DNA of 64,000 nucleotides from Leucobacter tenebrionis. Lineage in GTDB: Bacteria; Actinomycetota; Actinomycetes; Actinomycetales; Microbacteriaceae. Positions within the stretch are counted from its first letter, which is position 1, and the number at the start of each line of letters is the position of its first letter. The translations under genes were made by a program, and so were the position numbers. The stretch is from NCBI RefSeq assembly GCF_019884725.1, contig NZ_CP082322.1:2294001-2358000 (forward strand), read 5' to 3'. Below, one piece after another: positions 17,121-25,944 of the stretch. The notes under the pieces are model-generated. The model was not told the DNA's origin and did no database searches. It saw only the letters and a list, made by a program, of their open reading frames with translations.

Positions 17121-18845
17121 CTAGGTGAGCCAGGCGGGGAGTTCGAAATCCGATACACGGCCGAACGGTTGCGGGCTGAGCAGGACGTGCTCGCTGCGCT
17201 GGATCTGATAGATCTGGTGGGCTTGGCTGAGTGCCGCGTCGTTCGTCGTATCGGGGTAGAGCTGCGGGGATTGACCCGTCGCTCCGAAGTAGTAGACCCC
17301 GTTCACGCCGCGATACGGCCAGCGTCGCAGGTGGGCGACGACCTCCGCGACGTCCTCGGGATTGTTCGACGACCAGGCGGCCGCCAGCATGCGGACCTGA
17401 TCGTAGAGCGCGCCTCCGATCGACCAGCCCGGATCCTGGCTATATTTGGCTCGGTACTGCTCGCGGAACCGCGTGCCGAACTCGTCGTCGTACGTGCCGG
17501 TGACGGTCGACCAGAGCACTCCATCGGCAGCCTGGCCCAGCTCGGTGATGAACGCCGGGTTCGACGGCGCGTAGATGCCGTACACGAGCGACGGCGCGGG
17601 ATTGCGCAGGAAGGCACGCTGGAACGCGGCGAACTCCTGATCGAGGTAGCTGGCGAACAGGATCGCCGCGGGGCGGGCCTCGGAGATCCTGGCGACGATC
17701 GCCTCCCAGTCGGTCTCGCCCGGCGGCGTGGGAATAGGGTCCACGACGTTCCAGCCGCGCGATGCCGCGAGCTCGCGGAACGCCGGAGTGGCGAGATACA
17801 TGCTGGCTGAGGGGAGCTCGAGGGACATGATGTCGCGATTTGCGGGGGTCCAGGACCCTGCGTCGGAGAGTTCCTCGAGGAACCGCAGCATTCCCGGCGC
17901 GTAGTGATTCTCCGAAGCGCAGGTCTGGAAGACGGTGCCGTACTTCCAAGGCTCTCTCTCGGCCTTCTGTACGTCGGCTTCGAAGGTCGCGGTGTGCAGG
18001 AATGGCTTGCCGTACTCGGCGACGCGGTCGATGGCCTGCGGATGCTCGGCGCTGACGTAGCTGGTCACGATCGCATCGACCCCGCTCTCGAAGAGCGTGT
18101 CGAGCCCTGAACTGACGCTGTCCCAGTCGAACAGATCGACCTCGACCGGCACCGCCTCGATGCCGCGGCCGCCGACCCCACCGTGCTGATTGAGCTCGTC
18201 GACGGCCAGGAGCGCGCCCCCGAGCACCTGCGCACCGTCCGACGACGAGGTGCCGGGCGTGACGATCCCGAGCCGGATCGGCACGCGTGTCGGGACATCG
18301 TCGCGGATGGGCTGGTGCTCGCGCCCTAGACGACGCTGATATGCGAGTTCGAGTTCGGCGATGCCGAGGCCACCCGTCTCGGGGAGTCCCCCCGGCAATG
18401 GCAGACGGAGGAGACCGAGATCGACGGCGATGGCCGCGAGACCGCCGCGCGAGCTCTGGCCGAGTTTTTCAAGCAGACGCTCGAGCTGGGTCGAGACGGT
18501 GCGAGCGGAGGTGCCGAGGCGTTCTGCGATGCGGCCGTTGGTGAAGCCGAGCGCCACCAGGGTGAGCACGTCGAGCTCGCGCACCGTGAGGCCGCGCGGC
18601 ATCTCGCTGGGGCGGATGCGCGCGAACACCCGCCCGGACTTCGCGCGATCCCCGCCCCGCGAGTGCGTGAGGGCGAGCTGCACATCGAGCCACTGCGTCC
18701 CATCCCGCCACACGAACCGCATGGCCGGGCGTCGGATCTGCGGGAAGGCTTTTGCATAGCCCCAGAGCTCCGCCGGAACCTGCTGGGGGAGTAGATGCGT
18801 GGATGTGTCGGCGGCGAACGTACGCTCGATGACTCCCTGCAGCAT
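17121..18845 (-). CDS. LuxR-type HTH regulator fused to a type 1 periplasmic-binding domain
   Basis: 574 residues from the ATG at 18845; an ATG at 18893 would add 16 but has a poorer ribosome site. Residues 1-80 match no family I know. A GerE/LuxR helix-turn-helix lies at about 87-129 (LTVRELDVLTLVALGFTNGR, then TSARTVSTQLERLLEKLG). From about 189 to the end is a complete Peripla_BP_6 domain (RLGIVTPGTSSSDG to FELPAWLT) that aligns along its length with the transporter-binding protein encoded next door. No signal peptide or membrane helix is visible, so it should sense a cytoplasmic ligand and bind DNA as a single polypeptide. It is analogous to the AmiC sensor, but covalently joined to DNA binding. 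It probably controls the transporter and/or hydantoinase genes. Confidence 0.88.
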   Translation of the reverse strand: MLQGVIERTFAADTSTHLLPQQVPAELWGYAKAFPQIRRPAMRFVWRDGTQWLDVQLALTHSRGGDRAKSGRVFARIRPSEMPRGLTVRELDVLTLVALGFTNGRIAERLGTSARTVSTQLERLLEKLGQSSRGGLAAIAVDLGLLRLPLPGGLPETGGLGIAELELAYQRRLGREHQPIRDDVPTRVPIRLGIVTPGTSSSDGAQVLGGALLAVDELNQHGGVGGRGIEAVPVEVDLFDWDSVSSGLDTLFESGVDAIVTSYVSAEHPQAIDRVAEYGKPFLHTATFEADVQKAEREPWKYGTVFQTCASENHYAPGMLRFLEELSDAGSWTPANRDIMSLELPSASMYLATPAFRELAASRGWNVVDPIPTPPGETDWEAIVARISEARPAAILFASYLDQEFAAFQRAFLRNPAPSLVYGIYAPSNPAFITELGQAADGVLWSTVTGTYDDEFGTRFREQYRAKYSQDPGWSIGGALYDQVRMLAAAWSSNNPEDVAEVVAHLRRWPYRGVNGVYYFGATGQSPQLYPDTTNDAALSQAHQIYQIQRSEHVLLSPQPFGRVSDFELPAWLT

Positions 18846-18955
18846 GTGCTCCGACCCCTGCCGCCGATCCTGCCTATGATTGGATCGCAACATGATATCA
18901 ATCCGTGTTCGACCACGGGTGCACGGCGAGGTCGCCATGGCAGGCCGTGGCGATG

Positions 18956-19762
18956 TTAGCCGAACTGGACTCCGCCGTTGACGGCGATGCGCTGGCCAGT
19001 GACATAGCCGCTGTCGTAGCCCGCGAGCCAGGCGACGACGTCTGCGATGTCCTCGGCCGTGCCGTGCCGCTGCAACGGCACCTGCGAGCGCAGTTCGGCG
19101 TAGCGCTGCTCGACGGAGACGCCGTTCTCCTGCGCTTGGAACTCCACCTCCTCGGCATGCATCGGAGTGAGGATGAAGCCGGGTGCCACGGTGTTCGCGG
19201 TGATCCCGGAACTCCCGAGTTCGACCGCGAGTACGCGCGTGAGGGTATGGATCGCGCCCTTGCTCGCGCAGTAAGGGGCACCCCCGACGACGGGCTCGTC
19301 GCCGAACAGCGACCCCATGTTCACGATACGACCGGCATCCGACTCGCGCAGGTGCGGGATCGCGAGCTGGGTGAGAGCGACGACCGCGACCACGTTGACT
19401 TCGAGGGTGCGGCGCAGTCCGTCGAGACCGAGTTCTGCGACAGTCCCGGCCTCACCGCCGCTCGCAGCATTGTTCACGAGTACGTCGATGCGGCCGAGCT
19501 CGCCCGCGACTCGGGACACCAATCGCCGTCGCACCGCGTCGTCGGAGACGTCGCCGACGACGGCGACCGCGGAACCGGCCGCGATCTCGTCAGCGAATAA
19601 CGCCGGGAGCTCCGCCGAGAAATCGCAGAGCCCCGCGAGGTATCCGTCTCGCAGCAGTCGCTTTGCGGTAGCAAGGCCGATTCCCGAGGCGGCGCCGGTG
19701 ATGATCGCCACGCGCGCTCGAAGAGCGGTCGACGGAATGGAATCGGAAACGGCTGCAGACAT
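18956..19762 (-). CDS. SDR-family oxidoreductase
   Basis: 268 residues from the ATG at 19762 (MSAAVSDSIPST, GAGAG ribosome site). Cofactor loop TGAASGIG (22-29); D47 after beta-2 (LCDFSA) suggests NAD; NNAA; catalytic S151, Y164 and K168 (YCASK); C-terminus AVNGGVQFG. An insertion at VEFQAQENGVSVEQRYAEL forms the substrate lid. It precedes the LuxR-PBP regulator on the same strand by 110 bp and is divergent from the hydantoinase operon. It probably oxidises or reduces an intermediate of that pathway; the substrate is unknown. Confidence 0.9.
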   Translation of the reverse strand: MSAAVSDSIPSTALRARVAIITGAASGIGLATAKRLLRDGYLAGLCDFSAELPALFADEIAAGSAVAVVGDVSDDAVRRRLVSRVAGELGRIDVLVNNAASGGEAGTVAELGLDGLRRTLEVNVVAVVALTQLAIPHLRESDAGRIVNMGSLFGDEPVVGGAPYCASKGAIHTLTRVLAVELGSSGITANTVAPGFILTPMHAEEVEFQAQENGVSVEQRYAELRSQVPLQRHGTAEDIADVVAWLAGYDSGYVTGQRIAVNGGVQFG

Positions 19763-19962
19763 GATGACTCTCGAATTTCGTTCGGCTGGGGAATCCACTC
19801 TGACGTCTGTCAGCTCGCCGTTCATCGGTTGATTGACGTATGGCCCGAGCATGGAGGCAGTACGTCGAATGACCCATGCACCCGCGAACCCCTCCGCAGC
19901 ACAATCGAAGGGCACTCCGGTGACGGCGCCTGCCGTCGCCGTGGACGAAGGAGGAGTCGACG
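19763..19962. promoter_or_regulatory. Divergent control region between the SDR and the hydantoinase operon
   Basis: A 200-bp gap between divergent starts. It contains CTGAC-GTCT-GTCAG (19800-19813) and GACGTA (19835-19840) with an inverted partner TACGTC (19861-19866). Either could be an operator for the LuxR-PBP protein. No strong -35/-10 pair was recognised. The strand is left open because both directions must start here. Confidence 0.4.
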
Positions 19963-22029
19963 ATGACCATGCCGCGATGGACGATCAGCATCGATGCCGG
20001 GGGCACCTTCACCGATGCGATCGCACGCAGCAGCAACGGCGATATTCGCGAGGCGAAGGTGGCCTCGACCCCGCAGGATCCCTCTTTGGGACTGCGCAAT
20101 GCCGTGGCCGCCCTCGAAGACCAGGGCGTCAAGCTGTCCGACGCGCACCTCGTCTGCCACGGCACCACCGTCGCCACCAACGCGACGCTCACCGGCTCCC
20201 TGGCCCGTGCCGCACTCGTCACCACCGCGGGGTTCCGCGACGTGCTCGGCTACCGCCAGCAGAACCGCCCCGATGTGTACAGCCTTACGCCGCGCCGCCC
20301 GGCCGAACTCGTACCTCGCGACCTTCGCCTCGAGGTCGAAGAGCGCCTCGACTCCGGTGGTCGTGTACTGACCCCGGTTGACCATGCCCGGCTCGACGAG
20401 GTCATCGAGCGATTGCGGGCCGCGGAGCCCGAAGCGATCGCGGTGTCGTTCCTCTTCAGTTACCTCAACGACGCCCATGAGCGCGAGGTCGGTGAGCGAC
20501 TGCGCGAGGCCTTCCCGGGTATCCCCGTCACGCTCTCCTCGGAGGTCGCGCGCGAGTTCCGCGAGTATCCGCGCGCCGCGACGACTGCGATCAACGCCGC
20601 GCTGCGTCCCATCGTCGAGGCCTACCTGAGTCGTGCGGGTGCGGCGCTCGCCGCCAGCGGAATCGGGTCCCAGCTGCTCGTGATGCAGTCGAACGGCGGT
20701 TGCGTGCCGGCCGAGCGCGCCGGAGCCGACGCCCACCGGCTAGTGCTGTCCGGCCCCGCGGGCGGGGTCGCCGGGCTGCGAGCGCTCGCCGAGTCGCTCG
20801 AGGAGCCGAACCTCATCAGCCTCGACATGGGGGGCACCTCGACCGATGTCTGCCTGTTGCGCGACGCGACGATCCCGTTCACGACCGTGCAGGAGGTGCA
20901 GGATCACACGCTCCTCGCCCCGACCGTCGACATTCACACCATCGGCGCGGGCGGAGGTAGCATCGCCTGGATCGATCAGGCAGGCAGCCTCAAGGTCGGG
21001 CCCGCTTCGGCGAAGGCCGTGCCGGGTCCCGCCTGCTACGGCCGGGGTGGTGTCGAGCCGACCATCAGCGACGCGCACGTCGTTCTCGGCACGCTGGGCT
21101 CAGGTGAACTCGCGGGTGGCCTGGTGATCGACCGGGATCTCGCGGTGGCCGCGGTGAACCGCATCGCCGAACCGCTCGGAATGACCGCGGAGGAAGGCGC
21201 GGAGGCGATCCTCGCCATCGGGCTCGCGCACATGGTGCGCGCCGTGCGCAAGGTCAGCGTCGAGCGAGGCCTCGACGCACGGGAGTTCTCGCTCGTGCCG
21301 TTCGGCGGGGCAGGCCCGCTGCACGTCGGCCTGATCCTCAAGCACCTGGCGCTGAAGAACGCAATCATCCCGGTGCGACCTGGCCTTTTCGCCGCGGATG
21401 GCCTGCTGGTGGCGGGCCTCAAGCTCGACCACTCGCAGACACTGCTCTTCGAAGCCGACCCCGAGCGCATCCCCGAGATTGCGCGGTGGTTCTCGGAAGC
21501 GGCGGCGGAGGCGGCCGAACAGCTCGCGCAGGACGGCATTGCCGCCGACATGGTCGAGTTCACGGCGACGGTCGACTGCCGCTACCGCGGTCAGGGCTTC
21601 GAGCTCAACATCCCTCTGCCCGGCTGGTCCGCAGATGAACTCGCGCGGATCCCAGAGTTCTTCCACGCGGCGCACCACGAGCGCTACGGCCACAGTAATG
21701 CGGCCGAGCCCGTCGAGATCGTCACCGTGCGGCTGACCTCGACCGGTACGATCGAGCGCGGCGTCGAGCACGTCGAACCTGTTGCGCCTCGCGAGCTCGC
21801 GAGTGAGGCGGTTCTCGCCGAACGCGAAGTGCTGCTGCCGGGCTTCGGCCGCACGAACACGCCGCTGCTCGACCGTGCGCGGCTTCCCGCCGGAACCGAG
21901 TTCACCGGTCCCGCCATCATCCAGCAGATGGACGCGACGTCGGTGATCCTGCCCGGACAGCGGGTGCGGGTCGCCAGCACGCTCGATCTCATTGTCACCG
22001 AACCCATCCGAGATGAGGCATCACGATGA
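19963..22029 (+). CDS. hyuA: Hydantoinase/oxoprolinase family protein, HyuA (N-methylhydantoinase A-like)
   Basis: 688 residues. The N-terminal Hydant_A_N domain opens with the ASKHA phosphate-1 motif ISIDAGGTFTDAI; the middle has LDMGGTSTDVCL and IGAGGGSIAWID; VPFGGAGPLH and the C-terminal beta-domain complete the fold. HyuA-type subunits use ATP to activate a cyclic amide or ureide (hydantoin, 5-oxoproline) or a ketone (acetone carboxylase) and act with HyuB. The ATG at 19963 follows a strong GAAGGAGGAG. It overlaps hyuB by 4 bp. The exact substrate is unknown; the neighbouring deacetylase-fold and C45 amidohydrolases suggest sequential opening of a ring and cleavage of an amide. Confidence 0.93.
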   Translation: MTMPRWTISIDAGGTFTDAIARSSNGDIREAKVASTPQDPSLGLRNAVAALEDQGVKLSDAHLVCHGTTVATNATLTGSLARAALVTTAGFRDVLGYRQQNRPDVYSLTPRRPAELVPRDLRLEVEERLDSGGRVLTPVDHARLDEVIERLRAAEPEAIAVSFLFSYLNDAHEREVGERLREAFPGIPVTLSSEVAREFREYPRAATTAINAALRPIVEAYLSRAGAALAASGIGSQLLVMQSNGGCVPAERAGADAHRLVLSGPAGGVAGLRALAESLEEPNLISLDMGGTSTDVCLLRDATIPFTTVQEVQDHTLLAPTVDIHTIGAGGGSIAWIDQAGSLKVGPASAKAVPGPACYGRGGVEPTISDAHVVLGTLGSGELAGGLVIDRDLAVAAVNRIAEPLGMTAEEGAEAILAIGLAHMVRAVRKVSVERGLDAREFSLVPFGGAGPLHVGLILKHLALKNAIIPVRPGLFAADGLLVAGLKLDHSQTLLFEADPERIPEIARWFSEAAAEAAEQLAQDGIAADMVEFTATVDCRYRGQGFELNIPLPGWSADELARIPEFFHAAHHERYGHSNAAEPVEIVTVRLTSTGTIERGVEHVEPVAPRELASEAVLAEREVLLPGFGRTNTPLLDRARLPAGTEFTGPAIIQQMDATSVILPGQRVRVASTLDLIVTEPIRDEASR

Positions 22030-23702
22030 GCAGTTCAGCCAACTCCAGCAAACCGGTCGGCCCCGCCGTCGCGCCGGTGGACACCGTTACCTTCGAGGTC
22101 GCGTCGGCGGCCCTGCAGTCGGCCGCGGAAGAGATGGGCAGCGTGCTCAAACGTTCGAGCTACAGCCCTATCATCCGCGACATGGACGACTTCTCGTGCG
22201 CGCTCTTCACCGCAGAGGGCGACCTCGTCGCGCAGGCCGACTACATCCCGGCGCAGCTCGGCGCGATGTCGCTCGTCGTGAAGTCGATCCTGCATCGGTG
22301 GGAGGGGCGGATCTCGGACGGCGACGCCTACATCTGCAACCACCCCTATCAGGGCGCGATGCATCTGCCCGATGTGAATATCGTCACGCCGATCTTCGTC
22401 GCGGGCGAGCTCATGGCATGGGCGGGCACCGCTGCGCACCATATCGACGTCGGCGGAGTAAACCCCGGCAGCGAAGGCCCCGAACTCGGTGAACTCTACG
22501 GCGAGGGCGTCGTGATACCCCCGATCCGGCTCTCGGTTGCGGGCGTCGAGAACGACGATCTGGTGGCGCTCCTCACCGAGAACTTCCGCGACCCGCTGTC
22601 GACCCTCTCGGATCTGCGCGCGCAGCGGGCGTCGTGCCATCTCGGCGCCGAACGCGTGCACGAACTGGCCGCGCTGTACGGCACGCCGCAGCTCATCGAG
22701 GTGATGCGGCGCATGCTCTCGAGCGTCGAGACCACGATCGGCCGGTTGCTCGAGGGGATGCCTGACGGTTCGGGCGAGGCCGAGGGGGCCCTCGACGACG
22801 ATGGCCGCGGCGGTGATCCGACCCGGATCCACGCGCATATCGAGAAGCACGGCGCCCGCCTCTCGATCGATCTATCGGGCTGCGACCCGCAGACCGCGGG
22901 GGCGATGAACATCCCATGGGCGAGTGCGCGCGCCGCTCTCGTCTACGCCGTGCGCAGCGTCATAGCGCCCGGCGTGAGCGCGAACGACGGCCTGCTGCGC
23001 GTGCTCGACATCACCGCGCCCGAGGGCACGGTGGTGAATCCGCTGCCGCCCGCCGCCGTGTCGATCCGCCATAACTCCTGCCAGCGCCTCGCCGATACCC
23101 TGATCCGCGCGATGCACCGCATCTGGCCCGACCTCGCGGTGGCGTCGAGTCAGGTGAGCTTCTTCAGCTTCAACATCGGCTCGACTCATCCGCGCACCGG
23201 CATCCCCTCCGTGATGGCCGACGTGGTCGGCGGCGGCACCGGCGCGACCCGCGACGGCGACGGCCTCGACGGCGTCGACACCTACATGGCGAACGTCGGC
23301 GTCATGCCCACCGAGGTGGTCGAGACCAACTACAACGTGCGCATCCGACGCACCGAGTTCCGTCCGGGTTCGCAGGGCCGCGGCAAGTACAACGGCGGCC
23401 TCGGCCTCGTGCGAGAGTACGAGATCCTCGAGCACCCGCAGCACGCCACTTTCTACGCCGAGCAGACCGATTCGCGATTTGCACCCTCGGGCGCTGCCGG
23501 AGGCGGCGACGCGCTTCCCACGACGATCACAGTGATCGGGCCCGATGGCGAGGTCATCGACCGTCCCAGGAAGACTTCCCGCGTACTGCAGCCCGGCACG
23601 GTCGTGCGGGTCGAGAGCGGCGGCGGGGGTGGCTACGGCGATCCCGGGGAGCGGCCTGAGGAACTGCGCGAGTGGGACACGCGCGAAGGCAGGATCCACT
23701 AG
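22026..23702 (+). CDS. hyuB: Hydantoinase B/oxoprolinase family protein, HyuB
   Basis: 558 residues of the Hydantoinase_B family. Diagnostic features are FEVASAALQSAAEEMG near the N-terminus, SSYSPIIRDMDDFSCALF, HPYQGAMHLPD, the histidine-rich GTAAHHIDVGG, and the C-terminal GGGGGYGDP loop. It forms the catalytic partner of HyuA; His and Asp residues in the HPYQG and HHIDVGG segments are typical metal or substrate ligands. The start lies in the ATGA overlap with hyuA, so the two should be made in equal amounts. A 94-bp gap follows before the deacetylase-fold gene. Confidence 0.93.
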   Translation: MSSSANSSKPVGPAVAPVDTVTFEVASAALQSAAEEMGSVLKRSSYSPIIRDMDDFSCALFTAEGDLVAQADYIPAQLGAMSLVVKSILHRWEGRISDGDAYICNHPYQGAMHLPDVNIVTPIFVAGELMAWAGTAAHHIDVGGVNPGSEGPELGELYGEGVVIPPIRLSVAGVENDDLVALLTENFRDPLSTLSDLRAQRASCHLGAERVHELAALYGTPQLIEVMRRMLSSVETTIGRLLEGMPDGSGEAEGALDDDGRGGDPTRIHAHIEKHGARLSIDLSGCDPQTAGAMNIPWASARAALVYAVRSVIAPGVSANDGLLRVLDITAPEGTVVNPLPPAAVSIRHNSCQRLADTLIRAMHRIWPDLAVASSQVSFFSFNIGSTHPRTGIPSVMADVVGGGTGATRDGDGLDGVDTYMANVGVMPTEVVETNYNVRIRRTEFRPGSQGRGKYNGGLGLVREYEILEHPQHATFYAEQTDSRFAPSGAAGGGDALPTTITVIGPDGEVIDRPRKTSRVLQPGTVVRVESGGGGGYGDPGERPEELREWDTREGRIH

Positions 23703-23796
23703 ACCCTGTCGATCACCCGTCAGCGGCGAAGCCGCACGACTTCGCAGAACAAGAACCATGAACTCCCCGCGAAGAGACCAGAGGAAGGAACAAGAC

Positions 23797-24621
23797 ATGG
23801 CACAGTGGCCGAACGGTCACCGGTACGCGGCGACCGTGAGCTTCGATTTCGATGCGGAGGAGGTGTGGATCGGCGAGAACGCGGCCAACGCGTCCGCTCC
23901 CGGCGTGCTCTCGCAGGGCGCCTACGGACCGAAGGTTGGCCTTCCGCTGATCCTGCGCCTGCTCGACAAGCACGACGTGAGCGGCAGCTTCTACGTCTGC
24001 GGCAAGGATGCCCTGCGCCACCCCGATGCGGTGCGCTCGATCATCGACGCAGGGCACGAGGTCGCCCATCACGGCCACTCCCACTCCTCGCCGACGGGTC
24101 TGAGCGAGCAAGAGGAGCGCGACGAGCTGCAGCGCGGTCTTGAGGTACTGCAGGACCTCGGCGCCGACGTCGTCGGCTACCGCTCGCCCTCGTGGGAGTT
24201 CAGCGCTCATACCCTCGACCTGCTCGTCGAGGCAGGCTTCGAGTACAGCTCGAACCTGCTCGACGATATCGTGCCCTACCGCCACCCCGCGCACGACATC
24301 GTGGAGGTGCCGGTGTCGTGGATCCTCGATGACGCACCGCACTTCTGGTTCGCAAACGATACCTGGGAGAAAACGATCCGCTCGCCGCGCGAGGTGCTCG
24401 ACGTGTGGCTGCCCGAGATCGACGGCATCGCACGCCACGGCGGTCATGCGATGGTGACGACTCACCCGATGATCTCGGGTCGCCCCTCGCGGCTCGCGAA
24501 TCTTGACACCGTGATCGGGCACCTGAAGGATTCGGGCGCGTGGATCGCGACGACCCGCGAGATCGCTGCGCACGCGCGCGAGAGCGGACCCCTGCGTCTT
24601 GACCTGGGAGGCGAGCGATGA
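23797..24621 (+). CDS. Polysaccharide-deacetylase (NodB-fold) family amidohydrolase
   Basis: 274 residues from the ATG at 23797 (GGAAGGA ribosome site). The NodB fold is shown by the strand-1 acidic motif VSFDFDAE (D17, D19), the metal histidines in EVAHHGHSH (H92, H96), GYRSPSWEF, and the late HAMVTTHP motif. No signal peptide is visible, so a cytosolic small-molecule substrate fits better than peptidoglycan. The same fold includes PuuE-type allantoinases and cyclic imide hydrolases, which open ureide or imide rings, in keeping with the hydantoinase genes in the operon. It overlaps the next gene by 4 bp. Confidence 0.88.
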   Translation: MAQWPNGHRYAATVSFDFDAEEVWIGENAANASAPGVLSQGAYGPKVGLPLILRLLDKHDVSGSFYVCGKDALRHPDAVRSIIDAGHEVAHHGHSHSSPTGLSEQEERDELQRGLEVLQDLGADVVGYRSPSWEFSAHTLDLLVEAGFEYSSNLLDDIVPYRHPAHDIVEVPVSWILDDAPHFWFANDTWEKTIRSPREVLDVWLPEIDGIARHGGHAMVTTHPMISGRPSRLANLDTVIGHLKDSGAWIATTREIAAHARESGPLRLDLGGER

Positions 24622-25751
24622 ACGAGCAGCCCGCGATAGGAGCGTACCCGCGCATCCGCGTCAGTGGAGACGCCGCTGAGCGCTCGCACCAGTACGGCGA
24701 GCAGGCCGCGGCCCGCATCGCCCTCATCCGCGACGGATACGAGCGCGCGTTCGCCGCGAAGGGGATCGACTGGGTCGGAGCGACCCGTATCGCCCGCCGC
24801 TACCTGCCCGCAATCGAGCAGTACGCCCCGCACCTGCTCGAGGAGCTCCGCGGCATCGCCGAGGGCAGCGGTCTGACGTTCGACGAGATCCTCGTCATCA
24901 ACTCGCGCTCCGAGATCCTGAGCAGCGCGACACGTGCGAAGGGGGCGGAGCTCGCCCGGTTCGTCGGGGAGTGCACCTCGTTCGCGATCGAGGCCGACCG
25001 GGCGCCGACGGGCGAAGCCGTGGTGGGGCAGAATTGGGATTGGCTCGAGTCGCTCCAGGACGGTGTGATCCTGCTCGAGGTCGAGCGCACCGACGGCCCG
25101 AACTACGTCACCCTCGTCGAGGCCGGCCTGCTCGGCAAGATGGTGCTCACTCAGAACGGCGTCGCTCTGGGTATGAACACGCTCGTGACGTCGCGCGACG
25201 CCGTGACCGACGGCATCCCCTACCACCTCCAGATCCGCGCCCTCGCCGACGCGCAGCACGTGCCGCACGCGCTCGAGATCCTCGGCGGCATGCCGCGCGC
25301 TACCTCCGGCAACTTCGTGCTTTCGGATACCTCGGGGGCGGTGCTCGACATCGAGTCGTCGCCGGGCGGGCCGCGCAACCTGACCCCGATCGGTGCGGCC
25401 GAAGGGACGTTGTCGCACGCAAACCACTTCGTCGAGCCCGTTGCGGACGGTCACGACCTCGCGCCGATCTCGATGCCCGACAGCTACGTGCGCCTCGGCC
25501 GCCTGCGCCGACACCTCGGTGTGGTGGGCGGAGTCTTCTCCGAGGCCGAACTGCAGGCGGCGCTGCGGGATCACGTCGGATACCCGAATTCCGTGTGCTG
25601 CCACCCCGATATGGGATCCGGGCCGAACGAGCGCTGGAAGAGCCTCGCCGCAGTGCTGCTGTCGCCGAAGAGCCGCGTACTGCGCTACACGGCGGGCCCG
25701 TCCTGCGAGAACGAGTGGAACGCTATCGACTACGCGGAGCTGCTGGGCTGA
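24618..25751 (+). CDS. C45-family peptidase / acyltransferase-type Ntn-hydrolase (first copy)
   Basis: 377 residues related to acyl-CoA:6-aminopenicillanate acyltransferase. The self-cleavage and nucleophile site is GECTSF (C119); downstream conserved elements are VVGQNWDW, LTQNGVALGMN and LSHANHFV. The family autocleaves before Cys and hydrolyses or transfers amide-linked acyl groups on small molecules. An N-terminal dimer-like segment (AERSHQYGEQAAARI) matches the second copy at 26973-28151; the two are paralogues. It is the last gene of the hyuA-hyuB-deacetylase operon (ATGA overlap), so it probably cleaves the linear amide made by the earlier enzymes. Confidence 0.88.
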   Translation: MNEQPAIGAYPRIRVSGDAAERSHQYGEQAAARIALIRDGYERAFAAKGIDWVGATRIARRYLPAIEQYAPHLLEELRGIAEGSGLTFDEILVINSRSEILSSATRAKGAELARFVGECTSFAIEADRAPTGEAVVGQNWDWLESLQDGVILLEVERTDGPNYVTLVEAGLLGKMVLTQNGVALGMNTLVTSRDAVTDGIPYHLQIRALADAQHVPHALEILGGMPRATSGNFVLSDTSGAVLDIESSPGGPRNLTPIGAAEGTLSHANHFVEPVADGHDLAPISMPDSYVRLGRLRRHLGVVGGVFSEAELQAALRDHVGYPNSVCCHPDMGSGPNERWKSLAAVLLSPKSRVLRYTAGPSCENEWNAIDYAELLG

Positions 25752-25845
25752 AGGCTCGGCGGCTGCGCCCGGGCTCTCGCCGTTCCCGTCAGTCCCGTCG
25801 CTCTCGCTGCTGCCGCCGCTGCCGCCGTTCCCGCCGCTGCCGCTT

Positions 25846-25935
25846 GAATCGGGGTCACTTTCGTGCGTGTCATCCGCGGCGACACGCACGAAAGTGACCC
25901 CGATTCGCCGACACGGCCAAAAGTGACCCCGCTCC
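25846..25935. repeat. Perfect 26-bp inverted repeat plus a half-copy (GGGGTC...GTGTC family)
   Basis: Arms 25846-25871 and 25881-25906 are exactly complementary, loop 9 nt. The left arm starts GAATCGGGGTCACTTTC and ends GCGTGTC. A diverged extra right arm follows at 25909-25934 (ACACGGCCAAAAGTGACCCC within it). CTGCCGC-type short repeats precede it at 25807-25844. It sits between two converging genes. Copies: 34294-34350 and 43899-43951. Confidence 0.85.
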
Positions 25936-25944
25936 GGGCGCGCC

